Shown: positions 27,342 to 47,090 of the stretch, piece after piece
How positions within the stretch are numbered: position 1 is the stretch's first letter
How the letters are laid out: each line of letters starts with the position of its first letter
Source of the DNA: Siniperca chuatsi
Taxonomy: Eukaryota > Chordata > Actinopteri > Centrarchiformes > Sinipercidae
NCBI RefSeq assembly: GCF_020085105.1
Contig: NC_058052.1
Coordinates: 7,921,733 to 7,985,732, forward strand
Direction of reading: 5' to 3'
Length of the DNA: 64,000 nt
Translations under genes and position numbers: made by a program
The notes under the pieces: generated by a model
What the model was told of the DNA's origin: nothing
The model's input: the letters and a program-made list of their open reading frames with translations, nothing else
The model's database searches: none

Positions 27342-30300
27342 CTCTTGTAATGTCTTAAAAACTATCTAGGATAACATACTGTATATTTCTTTGTATATGA
27401 ATGATTTTTGGCAAAGAAAGGAATATACATTTGTTCATGCATAGCCCATGTAAAACATTATTTTGGTGTAATTCTTTATGATCTTTTCCTTACATTGTCA
27501 CTTTCATCATGTTTGTGGCAAAGGGAAGAGTTCCCACTTCAATACTTTTCTATATATTAGATTTTAATAAGGTCAGAAGAAAAAACATTTGAATGGAAAA
27601 AAGTACTCCCCAAACAACAAGGAAGTAAAGCCACAACAAAACACATTGGTTAATGCTGCAAATACCAGACCTTTGCTAGGCAATGCTGTCATTTCAGATA
27701 TAATGTAGGGCACTCTGGTCTGTAACTACATAAGCAGTATGTAAAACCTGCAATTAAATTTCATGCTTATTTTTTTACCACTGCGTATTTGTACTCTGTC
27801 TTCAAAAGCAGCAATCCCCCCAAAAAACTTATCAGTCTGGGTTTCAATGGAGATTCATATTTCTGGGGAAATCACTAAATAGATTTTTTTTTGTATAAAT
27901 GAGGTCAAAATTACTGCAGAAACTGAATGCTGACACAAAATCCAGTTCCAGTGTATAGAGGTAATCACATCAGCTATCAAAGACTCATAGTGGCCAGACC
28001 CTCATAAAAATAGGACCTGACTTTGCCATACATTCAAAATATGCTTCCCTTTTCCTCAAATATTCCAATTCTGGCTTCAGAAAGCTCTACAGCTTAATTT
28101 TCAGCACACAGTTAACAGCAATTAATGCATATAGAGTAGATGTTGCCTTGGAATTCCAATGCAGCAGCAGAAAATTATCATTATCTGATGTAAATGGCTA
28201 ATTTTACAATAATAAAGTTGCATTTTGTTATTCTGCTCCCCTATTAACATTGCAAATTTAAATGCTGCCATGCCCTGTGCTATTACTTTTGAGGACTGAC
28301 GATGTTTCCACTTTCCACTGACATTTAAATGTTGCAGTGGCTTCCTGCACTAGAGAGAATGAACTCAGTATTAGCCTCAGTGTTTGCCACCAGGAGCAGC
28401 TTCAGTCATTATTGTCACTGTAGATATAAATCCCTCTGTCAAAGGCCAAAGTTCTGTTTACATCTCAGGCTATTGAACATAGCCGGTCTGACAACTGAGG
28501 TGCAGCAACAATGATTAATCAAGCAGGGATTCAACCTGGCTGTTAGTTCACGGTTCAATGATGCTCACCATCGCATTGATTTATGACTCATAAATTATTG
28601 TCATTTTCATTACTCAGCAGGGCGAATAAGGCCCATAAGTGTTGACACAACAACCTGAGCTCGGAGTGGAATATTAGCTCTACCTTGACTGATATTATTG
28701 TTCATATAGATTGAATTGGCAAGGCTTTCGATAACACAAAGCGTGGCGGTTAAGTTGTGTTAAGGTTGACCTGCCTCTTGCTTTCTTCTTTGATGTCACT
28801 CAGAAAGGATTCTTCCAGGGAGGTTGACAGCTGTTTCACAAACACAATAATGCTATAAATAGGGCCAAATGCACTGAGGCAGCGCTCTCATCTCCAGGAA
28901 TTTTCCACACACTAGCTAAGATGTTTTTGTCTGTTTGTTTATGTCTAATTACCATTTGGTCTTAATAAATGTGAGCAGTATTTAAAAGAATATTTGCAAA
29001 AATGCAAATCTGATCTGCCTGAAAAAAACTTCATGGTGACAGAAAACGATAGCAACAGAGAAAGTGATATAGCAGTGATGAGGCTCACAGCATCCTTTCT
29101 TGTTTTGATTTGTGTTTAAGGCCGGTATTGTACACAGTGTAAGTCTGACAATGAACCTCTAAAACAAGCAAACATCACATTCACATTGTCTTGGAGAATA
29201 AAACTCCTGCGATGTCCCTCTGTAAAATCAAACTGGATGTCATTGAGAGGAAAACCATCTCCTCAGGGCTAGAATTAACTCAGACAGACAATATGCCCTC
29301 GCCAATGTGTGCACTTCATTTATTGCACATTACAGATTCTCCTACTTACACTGTTCCAACGTCCCAACATGCCATCGATGGCACATGGGGAACGCAACAA
29401 TTTACTTTGAGGTCTACTTCAATTTATGACAAAGCAGATCACGGGGGACGAGATGTGAAATGTTTAGACAGTGGTGGCTAGTGGGCTTGGATCTGACAGG
29501 GCTGAGAAAGTATTGAATTAATGATGCCACGTTTTAAAACTCATTTTTATACAGATAAACAGTGTGAAATGATGAAATCCAATTAGAGCAATAAGGGACA
29601 CTAAGGCAGGATCCAAGAGTATTAAGCCATCTGCCAGTGAGTACAGATTGCTGCAGGGCTGCCTAATTGAATTTTATCCTCTGACTGTAAATCTTACCGA
29701 GTGACCCAAATCAAAAGAAAGTTTGCCTAAACATGCAATGCAAAACCAACGGCCCTTGCAAAACTGTCATATTATCTTAAGATTATGTGCAGTGGAACAA
29801 GGTGAGAATTTGCTCATAGACAAAGCCTGCCAGGAAAAGTCTGAAGCAGGAAATGTATTAAGCAGAAGAGTGTAAATCAGCGTGATTTTTTTTATATATT
29901 ACTCAGATGATGACGATGATGAAGCAGCATTTTTGACTTTCTTCTGTGTCACACCCAGAGATGTAGTGACATTTAAATAAAAACGTGAATAAATCGCAGT
30001 TCAGTGTTCATAACAGCAAAAAAAACAAAAAAAACAAGCAGCTATATTTTCAGGAAAGCATAGATTTTCACGACATTTCCACCACCTACTTTGCTGGACA
30101 CTATGAATTTATTAAATGATGACTCCATTGCATTATGGGTTTCTGCTGCCTACTCTAGGCTGTGTTGACTGGATGTTGCATCCTGGAGTGTGTCAGCAGG
30201 CAGAGTCTTTGTGCAGCCACTGAAATCCTTCTGATGTTTCTTAGAACGGCCTCAGTACTATTTCCAACAAAACACCAACACAGTTCACTTACACTGATAG

Positions 30301-30610
30301 CTATGTAGCCTCTACAGGTGCGACAGCCTTTTCCGCTGGTTTGAACAAGAGTTCCCCATCAAGCTCATGTGCATATAAAGCCTTTTGTGATAGATGCTAT
30401 TTAATTTCCAGGCAGGCAATGTGGCTTGACTGTAACCCCGAGAGAGTAAAAATCTTCATAAAATGCACACAAACACCAATTGCAACACCGGGCAGTTCAT
30501 TCCCAGTAAACTAAGTTGATGTGGAACCTGAGCATCTAAGCGTGGCTCTTAGACTAACATGCATAAATTAAAAAGCTGCATCCCCACACAGCAGCACTGA
30601 TATAATTCAC

Positions 30611-30890
30611 CTGTGATCCTCGGAGTCTGTCCGTATCCGTCTGCGCCGCTGGGTTGAAACACAGCCTTCGGACTGCTGGACAGCGGAGCCACGACAGCAA
30701 CAAATGATCAGTGGTGAAGCGATGGAAACTGACGCTCGTTAAGCCAGTCAAATGCACAGTTTCCCCGGAGGATGCTCGCAGGTCATCAGCGTGTCGCGCT
30801 CAACTTTAATCGCCACAGTGAGTGAAGGCGCTCCGTCTCCGGCGATCCGCCGCTGCAAGCGCCGCGCAGTTACTGCTGTCCCTGCTCTAC
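30611..30890 (-). other. vwc2: Probable vwc2 5' non-coding exon and promoter CpG block
   Basis: This block is clearly richer in G+C and CpG than its surroundings (about 30,610-30,880 has many CG dinucleotides such as GCGCGGCG and GATCGCCGGAG on the minus strand). On the minus strand it ends in a consensus donor, ATCACAG|GTGAATT, at 30611/30610. Mammalian VWC2 also has an upstream non-coding exon, and the next acceptor downstream is the one at 22704. The transcription start is not visible; I place it roughly at 30,880-30,900. Not supported by transcript data here. Confidence 0.55.
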
Positions 30891-30943
30891 ACTGGCACTT
30901 TATTTCTCACGGTGACAAAAAATAAATAATTTAATAAAGGTGC

Positions 30944-30982
30944 TGGTGGTGGTGGTGGTGGGGTGGGGGGTGGTGGTGGGGT
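30944..30982 (+). repeat. (TGG)n / G-rich tract upstream of the vwc2 first exon
   Basis: TGG repeats merge into a G-rich stretch (GGTGGGGGGTGG). On the plus strand it has several G-runs that could form a G-quadruplex beside the presumed vwc2 promoter. Confidence 0.85.
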
Positions 30983-31009
30983 GTTCAGACATCACGTTCA
31001 GCCGAGCGG

Positions 31010-31023
31010 CCACTAGATGGCGC
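31010..31023 (+). promoter_or_regulatory. CTCF consensus match upstream of the vwc2 promoter
   Basis: CCACTAGATGGCGC fits the CTCF core consensus CCASYAGRKGGCRS at every position. It lies about 120 bp upstream of the presumed vwc2 first exon, next to a (TGG)n tract. One 14-base match is only suggestive, and teleost repeats sometimes carry similar CTAGTGG/CTAGATGG ends. Confidence 0.4.
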
Positions 31024-31669
31024 AGTTTAAAATGAGTCAGGAACAACAGGCAGTCAATTAATGAGCCCAACAGACGTTTCACAGGTCGGTTCATGAGGTT
31101 CACATACTGCTGTGATTAACGACTTGACTTAATTATCTCGAATTAGGAAGCCGTTTCCGTGACACTGTTTGGTCACCGGGTAATTTGTTGCCGAATGAGA
31201 AAGACTAACACATTATAGGCCTACAAGGAGGGCATTAAAAATGCACACAATTCACACAGTACAGTAATACCTGAATAATATATATCCCATGCAGGACCAT
31301 AGCAAGAAATGCTGGAGACTTTTATCTGTGTATTATTTTGCTGGCATATAGTAGTTCATTTTAAATATATTTAATCTAAAAATACTGGAATCATCTTTAA
31401 AAAAGTACTCGTGAAAAAATGCAGTGGTAGAAATTAAGCTTGTGCATACTCATGTAGCTACTAGCCTTTACAGTTAGGCACTTTACTTTATTTTTTGATT
31501 TTTCGGCCACATTCTACTCCAATAAGGGAAATATTGCAGTTATTACTTTGCTACATTTATCTGACAGCTGGCCTACTAGTTACTTTGCAGATAAAGATGA
31601 AGAAAGAGTCTATAGCCATGCTAGCAGCTCTCTGAGGCTGCTCTTCACAGCTGTGCTTTGAGCTACAAG

Positions 31670-31930
31670 CTAACAACACCATGCTAACATGGTTCACCTT
31701 CTTACTTTAGCCTGTTAGCATGCTAACATTTGCTAATTAGCACTAAGCGCAAAGCACAGCTGAGGCTGATGGAAATGTCATGAGTTTTGCAAGTATTTAG
31801 TCACATATGAAAATTATGGCCTGATCACGGCCCTAGACAAATGGTAAGGGGATCACCAAAATCATTAAAATGTATCCTGTGGGGACTTTGAATGTCTGTA
31901 CACAATTTAGTTGTTGAGATAATGAGATAA
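31670..31930 (+). repeat. Teleost interspersed repeat ('GCTAACATGCTAACATTTGC' family)
   Basis: Segments such as TTAGCATGCTAACATTTGC, TAATTAGCACTAAGC, AGCTGAGGCTGATGG and GGGGATCACCAAAATCATTA follow the order of a widespread fish repeat. The class is not assigned here. It lies between vwc2 and pcbp4. Confidence 0.65.
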
Positions 31931-33158
31931 AAACTTGAGAAAAGAAAATATGACGCACTGTTAAACAATATATGAAACCCCCCAGTGGTAATAAAATAAT
32001 AGTAGAATGAGCTCCACCTCAGCCAGATGCAACATTATAAGTTAATGCATCAGTAAGAATAAATTATGACTCTGACAGACACTTTGAATGCATGCTTGAA
32101 GAAGGTTCTTTTATACTTATATGTAAGTTTTGCTTACTAGTAAAATTTTGAATTCAGGACTTTGATTTTGTAATGGAGTGGGCTATATCTACATTGTGGT
32201 ATTGTTACTTTTACTTAAATAAGCTACTTAAGAATTTCACTGCTATTAAAGAAACATAAGCCTACAAATACTGGAAGAACATTAGATGAATGCAGTAGAT
32301 GAAAAAAAAAACACAATGTAACGTCTCCAGGTCTCCAAAACATTTCACTATGTCACAAAAACATGTTCCTGTAAGAAGATCATAGTAATACCTCAGGAGA
32401 TTTGCAAAACCATAAACCACAGCAAGTTAACCATAACAGTCACTACTGACTAGCACATACATAAATCTGAGGAATATTATAAAAGTGTTATAGCAGATTA
32501 AAATGCTCTATATTTGCAGCATGTAGTATAGAAAGTATCATAAAGTATTGTGCTTTATGATAACAAAACGTACCTAAGCAGTGGAAAACCACTGAAGGAA
32601 TACCATAGACAAAGTAAAAAATGCATTTAGGCACCACAGATATGCTAGACTGTCCCTAAAGGAATATGTTTAGAGTATTGCAGTAATTTTTCATCAGGGA
32701 TTGAGTGACAGCCCTGCCTACCAATTTGCCACAAACCTTCAAGTGGTTATGCACCTAAAAAAATTATATATTTAGTTATTTACCTCTAAATTGCTTTTTT
32801 AAAACTGCATGATGGCAGTAAGCTCCAAAAATGGGCCCCTCACTTCTGCCTGTGTCAGGTTGAAAAAGGAAATCATTAATATAGCATTAGAAGCTGGCTG
32901 TGAACTCATAACTGCCCTGGGCACACATCAGCATACATGCAGCACTGTTCTTTGCTGCTACACCTTCCCCGAGGTTCAAATGCCATCCTTCACTGTCATT
33001 ACATTTCTGCCCCCATTAACTATTGATTATCTCCACTTCAGCATTTCGAGCCCTGCTTTGGAAATGGCCCACATGGCTCGCTACCCATATTCCACAATCA
33101 GGCTGAACAGAAGTGCCCACCTCCTGGTTTTTACACTAAATAAAACTAAATTAAATTT

Positions 33159-33177
33159 AAAAAAAGGGGGGGGGGGG
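33159..33177 (+). repeat. poly(A)-poly(G) tract
   Basis: Seven A residues followed by about twelve G residues. Such homopolymer steps are common slippage and sequencing-error sites. Confidence 0.8.
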
Positions 33178-33737
33178 TGTTGATTCACAGAGGGGCAAGG
33201 GTAAAGAGGGACAGAGCGAGACACAGAGCAACAAGGACTGACTACACTCTACCCTACCTGCCCATTAGCAGTATGCTTGAGTGGACAACTGGAGGTTAAG
33301 TTGTTCTTTTCGGGGGACCCGTGAGAATTTTGCCACCACATGTGTTGAATATTTACTGTGAGGTTAGTCCAAGTTTGCTTCTGTTTTTCAGGAGAGTGCA
33401 GGTGGAAAAGTTTGTTTGGGCAGGAGCTTTGTGCACTCTGCCATCAACAAACTACATCCATAATACCATGGACTTGTTTGTGCAGTGTTGTCTTTGTATA
33501 CCTCCCAAAATATCTAAATGTATGTACATTGCAAACTGCTAATGGCCACTGTTACTGCTCTCTGTTGTTTTCTTTATGTCAGTATCACTGCTGTTTAATG
33601 TTTTACATGTGCAGGCTGTGGAGGCGCATTTCCTCTTTGGAGAAAAATATCAGAAGATGGAGAAAAGTATCTGTTTGCTATGAGTCAGACTATTCTAGGT
33701 GTTATACAGATCAGACAAAAACAGGAGAAATATAACC

Positions 33738-34050
33738 TTATCAGAATCAGAATCAGAAATACTTTATTGATCCCCGAGGGGAAACTCTTTTGCTGCAGCA
33801 GCACTATCGCGTCAATGCACACAGGAATAGAAGTACTAAGCAAATCAAAATATAATACACTATAATACAGGTAAGATAAATTAAGTTCAAAGTGGATATA
33901 AGTATAAAAGCTAAAATAAGTGTAAGTGTCAAAGTGGATTTAGAGGTTGATAAGTATGTAATACAATGTAATAATATAAGTAATAAGTAATAGTGCAATA
34001 ATGAGTACTGTCAAGTTGCGTGTACAGATTAACCAGATTATTAGATGGTG
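33738..34050 (+). repeat. Teleost interspersed repeat ('ACTTTATTGATCCCCGAGGGG' family)
   Basis: The block TCAGAATCAGAAATACTTTA then TTGATCCCCGAGGGGAAA, followed by a CAGCAGCAC segment and a simple TAAGTATAAAAG-rich tail, is a familiar teleost retroelement-derived 3' piece. I cannot assign the exact family. The right boundary is approximate. Confidence 0.6.
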
Positions 34051-34480
34051 GACATTGCAGAGCAGTAATAGCAGTGTGAATAAATATCAATAGATATATC
34101 AGTTTATTTATAAATTCACTTATATGTCAATGATTTGCATCAGTAAAATGTGGAAATTAGACAAATATCACATCATATCCCAACAGGCACTCAAATCCCT
34201 TATCCACTGCATGTATACAAACTCAATTTTTCTTTGAGACATGATATTTTGAACAAAACAGCTTCAGTGCTCTCTGATTTATTAACTGCAATTCCAGCTG
34301 AGTGTAAATGTTGTTCTGATTTACAATTAAAGTGCAAAGCCACTTAAGAGTAAACAATGCATAAATCCTCAGTGTAGATGTTTGGATTTAGGGGCCAGAA
34401 TAATCAACAAAAATATAAAAGATTTTATACACCAACAGAATTATAACAAAATAACCAATCTGTATTCATAAAAAGTCCCA

Positions 34481-35382
34481 TTTATTTCAAAGTCGTTTCA
34501 TCAACAAGTATTACAAATCTGCATTGTTTGGGGGTAGACCCACCACCAGAAACACATGCATAAAACATTTATTACAATAATTGCTCTGGTCCATTTCAGA
34601 CGCTGAAAGTTGAAGCATTCCACTCATTTAGGTTGGAGAATAAACAAGAAACAAGCTAGCGTACAGAAAGAATAAATGAGTTAGTTAGGCCAGTCCTGCT
34701 CTACAGGATTACAGTGTAGAGTGAAATCCACTAGAATCCAATGTGGCTTTCGGATAATCCCATCAGAACTGCTACAGTGCAACGCTACTACAGAACACCC
34801 AAGCCTGTTAGCACTGATGAAAGCCTATAGTGATGGAAAGGTTAAGTTGACAGAACGGTGGAGCAATCGTTGTTAAAAAAAATACACACTGACTTCTGTT
34901 GTACAAGACAAACATTTTAACAGCCTGCTGCCAACAAAGCACCACGTCTTATGATACTAGTTTGCATTATCTAACAAAAACTGATTGTAAACTACTTACA
35001 CAAATAGAAAACTAAGTCAGTATTTGCATCATGGAAAATACCTCTCCTGGAGTAAGTCTTCATATAAAGCTCTGTAACATGAATCCATCTGAAACATATT
35101 TTTATACTAATACAAGCCTGAGTTACCCACATTAATTGTTATGCATGTCCTTAAGATAATACTGAGTTGATATGCACCTCTGCTGCCTGTTTTAATTACT
35201 GAGGACATGTTTTGATACTACCATCCTTTTATTCTCCTGATTTATGGAAAACAAGCTACGCTAGCAAAACTTACACACAGTGGTGTAAGCTATTTTGAAA
35301 ACTATATGCCCAATTTTAAATAATTTCTCATCATTTAATAATGCCTTACCAGTCAGCTACACTGACTGGCGTAAAACAGACA
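34481..35382 (-). other. pcbp4: Probable pcbp4 3' UTR with candidate poly(A) signals
   Basis: Following the TGA at 35385-35383, the minus strand has AATAAA hexamers at 34573-34568 and 34486-34481. The interval is A+T-rich and has no other coding signal. The extent is inferred from these hexamers only. Confidence 0.4.
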
Positions 35383-41948
<6,566 letters not shown>

Positions 41949-43076
41949 TCTGTGTTTTCCGAGCTTTAAAGACAACACTCTGCAAAAAGAAAGAAATTGT
42001 TCAGTTCTTGACAGTTATACATAGTTCCTGTGTATAACAAGAGCTCTAATATTTCAGGTTGTTCAGTAGATTATGTGTTAAAATAAAGATCCTAATTTTC
42101 TTTATCAAATTCTATTACAAAGTCAAACTGTGTGGAGAGTATTGTACTTCATTTTAATTTCCAACCTTTTCTTTGTCTGTTAAGCTATTGTGGTTGCCAT
42201 CACTGCTCATGCTAACTGCCCTGTTCTTCTTCTATTTATTACAGTCAAACTGCTGCCGCTGCAGGAAATGTGAAATGTATAATTTCCTGTGCTCAAAAAG
42301 ATTTTCCTGGGAAAGAGCTACCAGACACAGCAAATGTAAAAGCTTTCATGAACTGGGTGTAAGCTGCATCATCATTGTTAAATCAGTCAGCAGTAGAGAT
42401 AAAACAGATCTCTATTTGAAAATGTTATGGATCATTATCTTAACTAAGGGGAATGTAAAATAATCGGAAAATGCTCCAAAGTTGGAACAGTCATTTTTAT
42501 GCTGCTAAAAGGAGCCAAATTCCCTTTTTTTGAATTTATCAGGGGACTGATGGTCTCTGAAGAATTGTGGACCATTGTTGTTTGTCTTCTGATCGTGTAG
42601 TTGTGAGCGGGGGAAGATAAGCCTATCACTAGGTGCAATCTTCACATGGGGCCGTGTCTTTAGTTCCGGCTAAATACAAGTTGTGTGACTCCCTCGGATA
42701 AGATAAGATACAAAGGAAGCCACTTGTGCTGTGGAGGATCAAGTGATGTGTGTGTGACTGTCTCTTAATATCACACTGACACCACACAATGTCAGCCCTG
42801 TTGTGGCCACGTATCCAATTTGTTGTATTTGCAGAGCAAATAAAGAATGTCTCGATGCAGTGCAGGAAGGGCAGCTTATTGCACCATAAGACACAAGAGA
42901 GAGAAGACTTTAAGTTTATAAAGGACCAAGGTCACCTTGCTTATTAGATCATCATGGTTATGAGAACATTGCCTCAGATGAAGAATTTGTTACTAATAAA
43001 TAATACAATCTACATGAAAAAAGGTAATTTAACAAGGGACTGCTTGGATTTTGGACCAACTGAGTAAGTTGTCACG

Positions 43077-43415
43077 TGTGAAACTTCACCCAAAAACTTT
43101 GGTACAAAACCCAAAGTGTTAAAAACACGTTGTGGGTTATATGCCGGACTATTCCGTGGCTCTGACCAGCTGCCAAGCAACCAGCGGAGACTCCAGGAAG
43201 TTACTGCTCCCAGCCAAGATATAGTCTGACACATAAAACCCTGAACCCAAATTGTCTTTTTTTCCCCTGTGCTTATTAAACAAACGAGATATAACGTGTT
43301 AATTCATGAACTTTAGCTGGTACATGGATTTGGTTACCTTACGACAGAGCCAGGCTATCTGTTTCCCCGTTTCCAGTCTTTATGCTAAGCTAAGCTAACC
43401 AGCCGGGTGGCTGCT
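43077..43415 (-). mobile_element. Longer copy of the same fish MITE family
   Basis: It contains the family segments GTTGTGGGTTATATGCCGGA, AACGAGATATAACGTG, GAGCCAGGCTATCTGTTTCC and TCTTTATGCTAAGCTAAGCT in reverse order relative to the element start, so it lies on the minus strand. The GGAATAGTTTGAC end is missing. It is upstream of pcbp4. Confidence 0.7.
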
Positions 43416-45659
43416 TAGATACTCACACAAACCAATAAATACAGAACTGTCTGCTGCCATTCCACACCTAAAAAAAGACCAAAATGAGTGTGGGTCTGAG
43501 TGAAGCATGCTAACACTGATGATAGCACAACTGTCAGTAGTTATCGGGTGAAATGTGTCAATATCAGTGTGATAACAAGCAAACAAAACATGGTTTTCCT
43601 GGAGCTGAGACAAGTTTACAATAAGATATTGTTCTGGCACATTCCAGTGTTGATAATACCAGACTGAGCTAAAGGACTTAATCCAAATGATATCATGAAT
43701 AAGTGGAGGGTGTTTTACTGGTAACGAGACTATTCTCCCCTATGTGTATCATTATAAAGTTACAGTGAACACATCAAATAAACAGCAACATCTCTGTCTA
43801 ATCCTATAGGCCGGGATTTGTTTAGTTAATGCTAAGACCCTTTTGACCCATTTCTGTCACCTCTCGCACATCAGCACCCACTCAAGACTTCTGAACAAAA
43901 CACTGGTGCACAACAGCACCCACAGAGTATACATGATAAAACAGATAATCTACAGGAACCCAGCTCCCAGAGCACTGAGAGGCAGAAATGTGCTTCAGAC
44001 AATAATAAAAACAGGGCATTAATCCTTGAAGGAAATGGAGAACAATGCCTAAGTGGATTGCTTGAAGGGTCTCATTAGAAGATATATTCCAAATTTGAGG
44101 CTAAAACAAAGCAATTTTAATATTCTGAAAATTGTGATGGAACGATTATTGTATTTTACAAGACTAACGCAAATAAATAATGCCCCAGTTTAGGAACAAA
44201 GCCCCTAAATAGACAATAATTCATACAATGTTCCATACATTTTGTTAAATTATTTATCTTTATCAAAATGAAAGATTTCTACTAAGCCATCACTAATCAC
44301 TTCTTGATATTCTAAAGTAACATTCTATTTATAACCACCACATATCAGACTATAAGCATGGGGCCATACAGCATGGCATTCCTCCCTAATGTGATAATTC
44401 ATTGTAGGCCAAACTATCTCTGAAGTTAAGAGTGCAACAAAATGTATTTACAACACAGCAGATTACAGAAAAACAACCGGCTCAAATTAACTCAACCTTA
44501 TGGGAGTCAGGAGTAGTGCATTAAAACAAAGACATACATTCTCTTGCTCTCTTTAAAAACCAAAAAGGAAGGCTGAATTAAAAGTTAAACTTCAACTTTC
44601 TGTCTGGCTAAACCTCAACATTACTGTAGTCTGTAACATTGTTACCAGCAGAAACTGAGCTGGGAACAGTCTGACCCTTGCAGTTATGGCTCAGTAAGGG
44701 GCCTGTAATGCAACAAGAATGATTAGTATAAAGTACTGACCTTATATACAAAATACCTGCTCCTCTTCTTTATTTCTGGTATCTCCTAAATAAACGGCCT
44801 TTTAGTTTGTAGTCCGTGTTCAATGTTTGCCCCCTTTGTTGTCAGTTATCCACAGAGTGGACAGATGGTTCTCTGTGCCCTCAGACCGGCTGGAGCGGAG
44901 GCTGGCTTTGCTATTAGTCCCTCAGCTTAGCCCAAGATAAGCCCCTATGCAGGGCAAGTGAACCCGCATCTCTTGCCTAATTCTCCCTGTCACAGCCACC
45001 AAAGAGGCGTTCCTCCGCACGGGGATCCACAAGCCGAAGAGGCCTGAGGGCAGGGCAAGGAGGTTCTTTGGCTGGACACCGTCCAGCACAGAAAGAGCAG
45101 GCTACAGTTACAGCCACCACAATAAAAAGGGTTAGCCTTTTGCAGTCATCAAAAACACAAATAGAGACACTGAAGAGAAGCTTTGTTAACCAATGTTGCT
45201 CTGAGACTAACAACTCTGCATGACTGCTGTGTTCTTCATTAGATTTTCAGAGAGCTTCCTGCCTACATAGGGCCGGACTTTCTCTAAAAATAAATCTCCC
45301 TGTATGAAACCGGTGCTTTGTACAAGGAACCCAACTAATTGAGGGCTGGGAAGGACAATGTGGCGTATGAGGTATTTAGTGATGTTAAGTACAATGTCTT
45401 CATGGGGTGCTTCTCCCCCCTCACTGCCTCTGCCCTCCCCCACACCAAGCCCTTCTGCCCTTGTAATGAGGCCATACTGGATACAATACAGCCCCTCAGC
45501 ACAGAAAAATGTATTCAGCTGAGCTTCAAAATTGTGAAGGAAGTGAATCAGTGAAGCATAAATGGCATATTTAATTACTATTCACTGCGTTGCACGGGGA
45601 CAATGATGGCTGGTGTGAGCCTCATGGTCGTCTATCAGACATCTAAGCAGGCCCCATTA

Positions 45660-47090
45660 CAGTCACTTCTCAACTAGGATTTCAATACAACTTCCAAGTT
45701 GTATTTATATGATTAAAAGGATTGAATGTCCTTACGAGAACACAAGGATGGAGATTTAAAGTTTAAGGTATTTTGCCATTCCTCACTTTTAAAGAAACTT
45801 TGTCAGAGTTAGGACTAGGGCAGGTTAGGATTAGGGGCTAAGGAATGAAGGTCAATAAAAGTCCAGAAAAGTTTAATAAAACTTGAACAACAGTGTGGCT
45901 TTTTGTTTCTACACTGCAAACAGAATCAGAACCACAACAAAGCTTTCAAAGCTGTCAAGGGCATGGCGTCTGACAAAGTATGTGACAGTTATTTCTATCC
46001 TTTCAGAGACCATGAGATGATCAGGCATTTCATGCCAATCACTTGTGACTAATTTCCTCTCCTTCATGTACCTTGTGTGTCAATGAGATTAAAGAGTCGG
46101 GGATTATACGTAATGGGATGACTGTGAAGCGATTACTGAGACTTGTTGGTGTAATCAGTTACAGTTACTGAAAGCAGGGTAGATTTCAAATTAGGAATAG
46201 CCTGAAAAATGAAAGGAAAGGGGGTCATAGTTGTACCAATTTTACCTTAACTGAAAGAATGGCTAAAGGATAAGAAATAATATAGACATGGTTCTTTCAT
46301 CATTATCTGTCCTTAACTTTAATAACACTCTGCAGACATAAAGTAATCATTACACTGGAATAATGTGAACTAATAAATATTTTTGTAATAAGACTTTGAA
46401 GTTCAACAGCGTTTAACTCATTTACTCCTACAGATACCATGTGTGTGTCAATGAGGATAAGAGTCAGGTAGTATATGTAATGGGATTATTGTGAAGTGAT
46501 TACTGAGATGTGCTCGTGTAATCTGTTACAGTTACTAAAAGCAGTGGAGATTTCAAATTTCTTGGGGGGAAAATGAGGAAGGGGTTATAGTTGCAATCCT
46601 TCTACCATGAATAAATGGCTATAAAGGATAAATATAATATGCATGTAGTTCTTTCATCAATATCTGTGCTTAACTTTAATGTTTGTCAGACATTTGAAGA
46701 AAGCAGGTCACATAACATTGACTTCTCAAGATTTCAATACAACTTCCATGTTGATCCATGATTAAAAGAATCAAATGAGAACTGAACAATGAAGGTAATT
46801 CTTTAAATAAGAGTATTTGCCATTCTTTCTTTATTTATTTTTTTACTTTTTCAGGTTTGTGACTTGGGTTTTGGATAGGAGTAGGGGTTAAACGATGAAG
46901 ATCAATAAAAGTTGAAAAGTATATTGTTGGTATAATTAGTTACAGTTATTGTAAGCAGTGTAGAGTTTACATTTTTGGAGGGAATACCCTGAAAAGAATG
47001 AGGGGGAAGGGGTACCTTGAATACATGGCTAAAGGATAAATACATGGTTCTTTCATTACCATTTGTGCTTAGCTATAATAAAACTTTTCA
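45660..47090 (+). repeat. Old tandem duplication, pattern A-B-B'-A'-B''
   Basis: Unit A at about 45,664-45,890 (CTTCTCAACTAGGATTTCAA ... GAAGGTCAATAAAAGT) recurs at about 46,717-46,915. Unit B at about 46,020-46,330 (TGTGTCAATGAGATTAAAGAG ... GTAATCAGTTACAGTTACTG ... GGCTAAAGGATAA ... GGTTCTTTCATCATTATCTG) recurs at about 46,436-46,690 and, from the GTTGGTATAATTAG segment on, at about 46,920-47,090. Copies share order and strand but are diverged, with small insertions and deletions. Confidence 0.75.

Larger units (their letters stand above)
31024..34480. other. Intergenic region between vwc2 and pcbp4
   Basis: Two divergent-looking repeats (31,670 and 33,738) occupy part of it. The rest is A+T-rich with no supportable gene. 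vwc2 and pcbp4 are both on the minus strand, so this is upstream of vwc2 and downstream of pcbp4. Confidence 0.6.

Noticed and set aside
44977-45213. 78-codon minus-strand frame with a Cys/Pro-rich tail in a G+C-richer block
   Set aside because: It has a hydrophobic start but no recognisable family and no clear splice partner; more likely part of a pcbp4 5' region than a gene.
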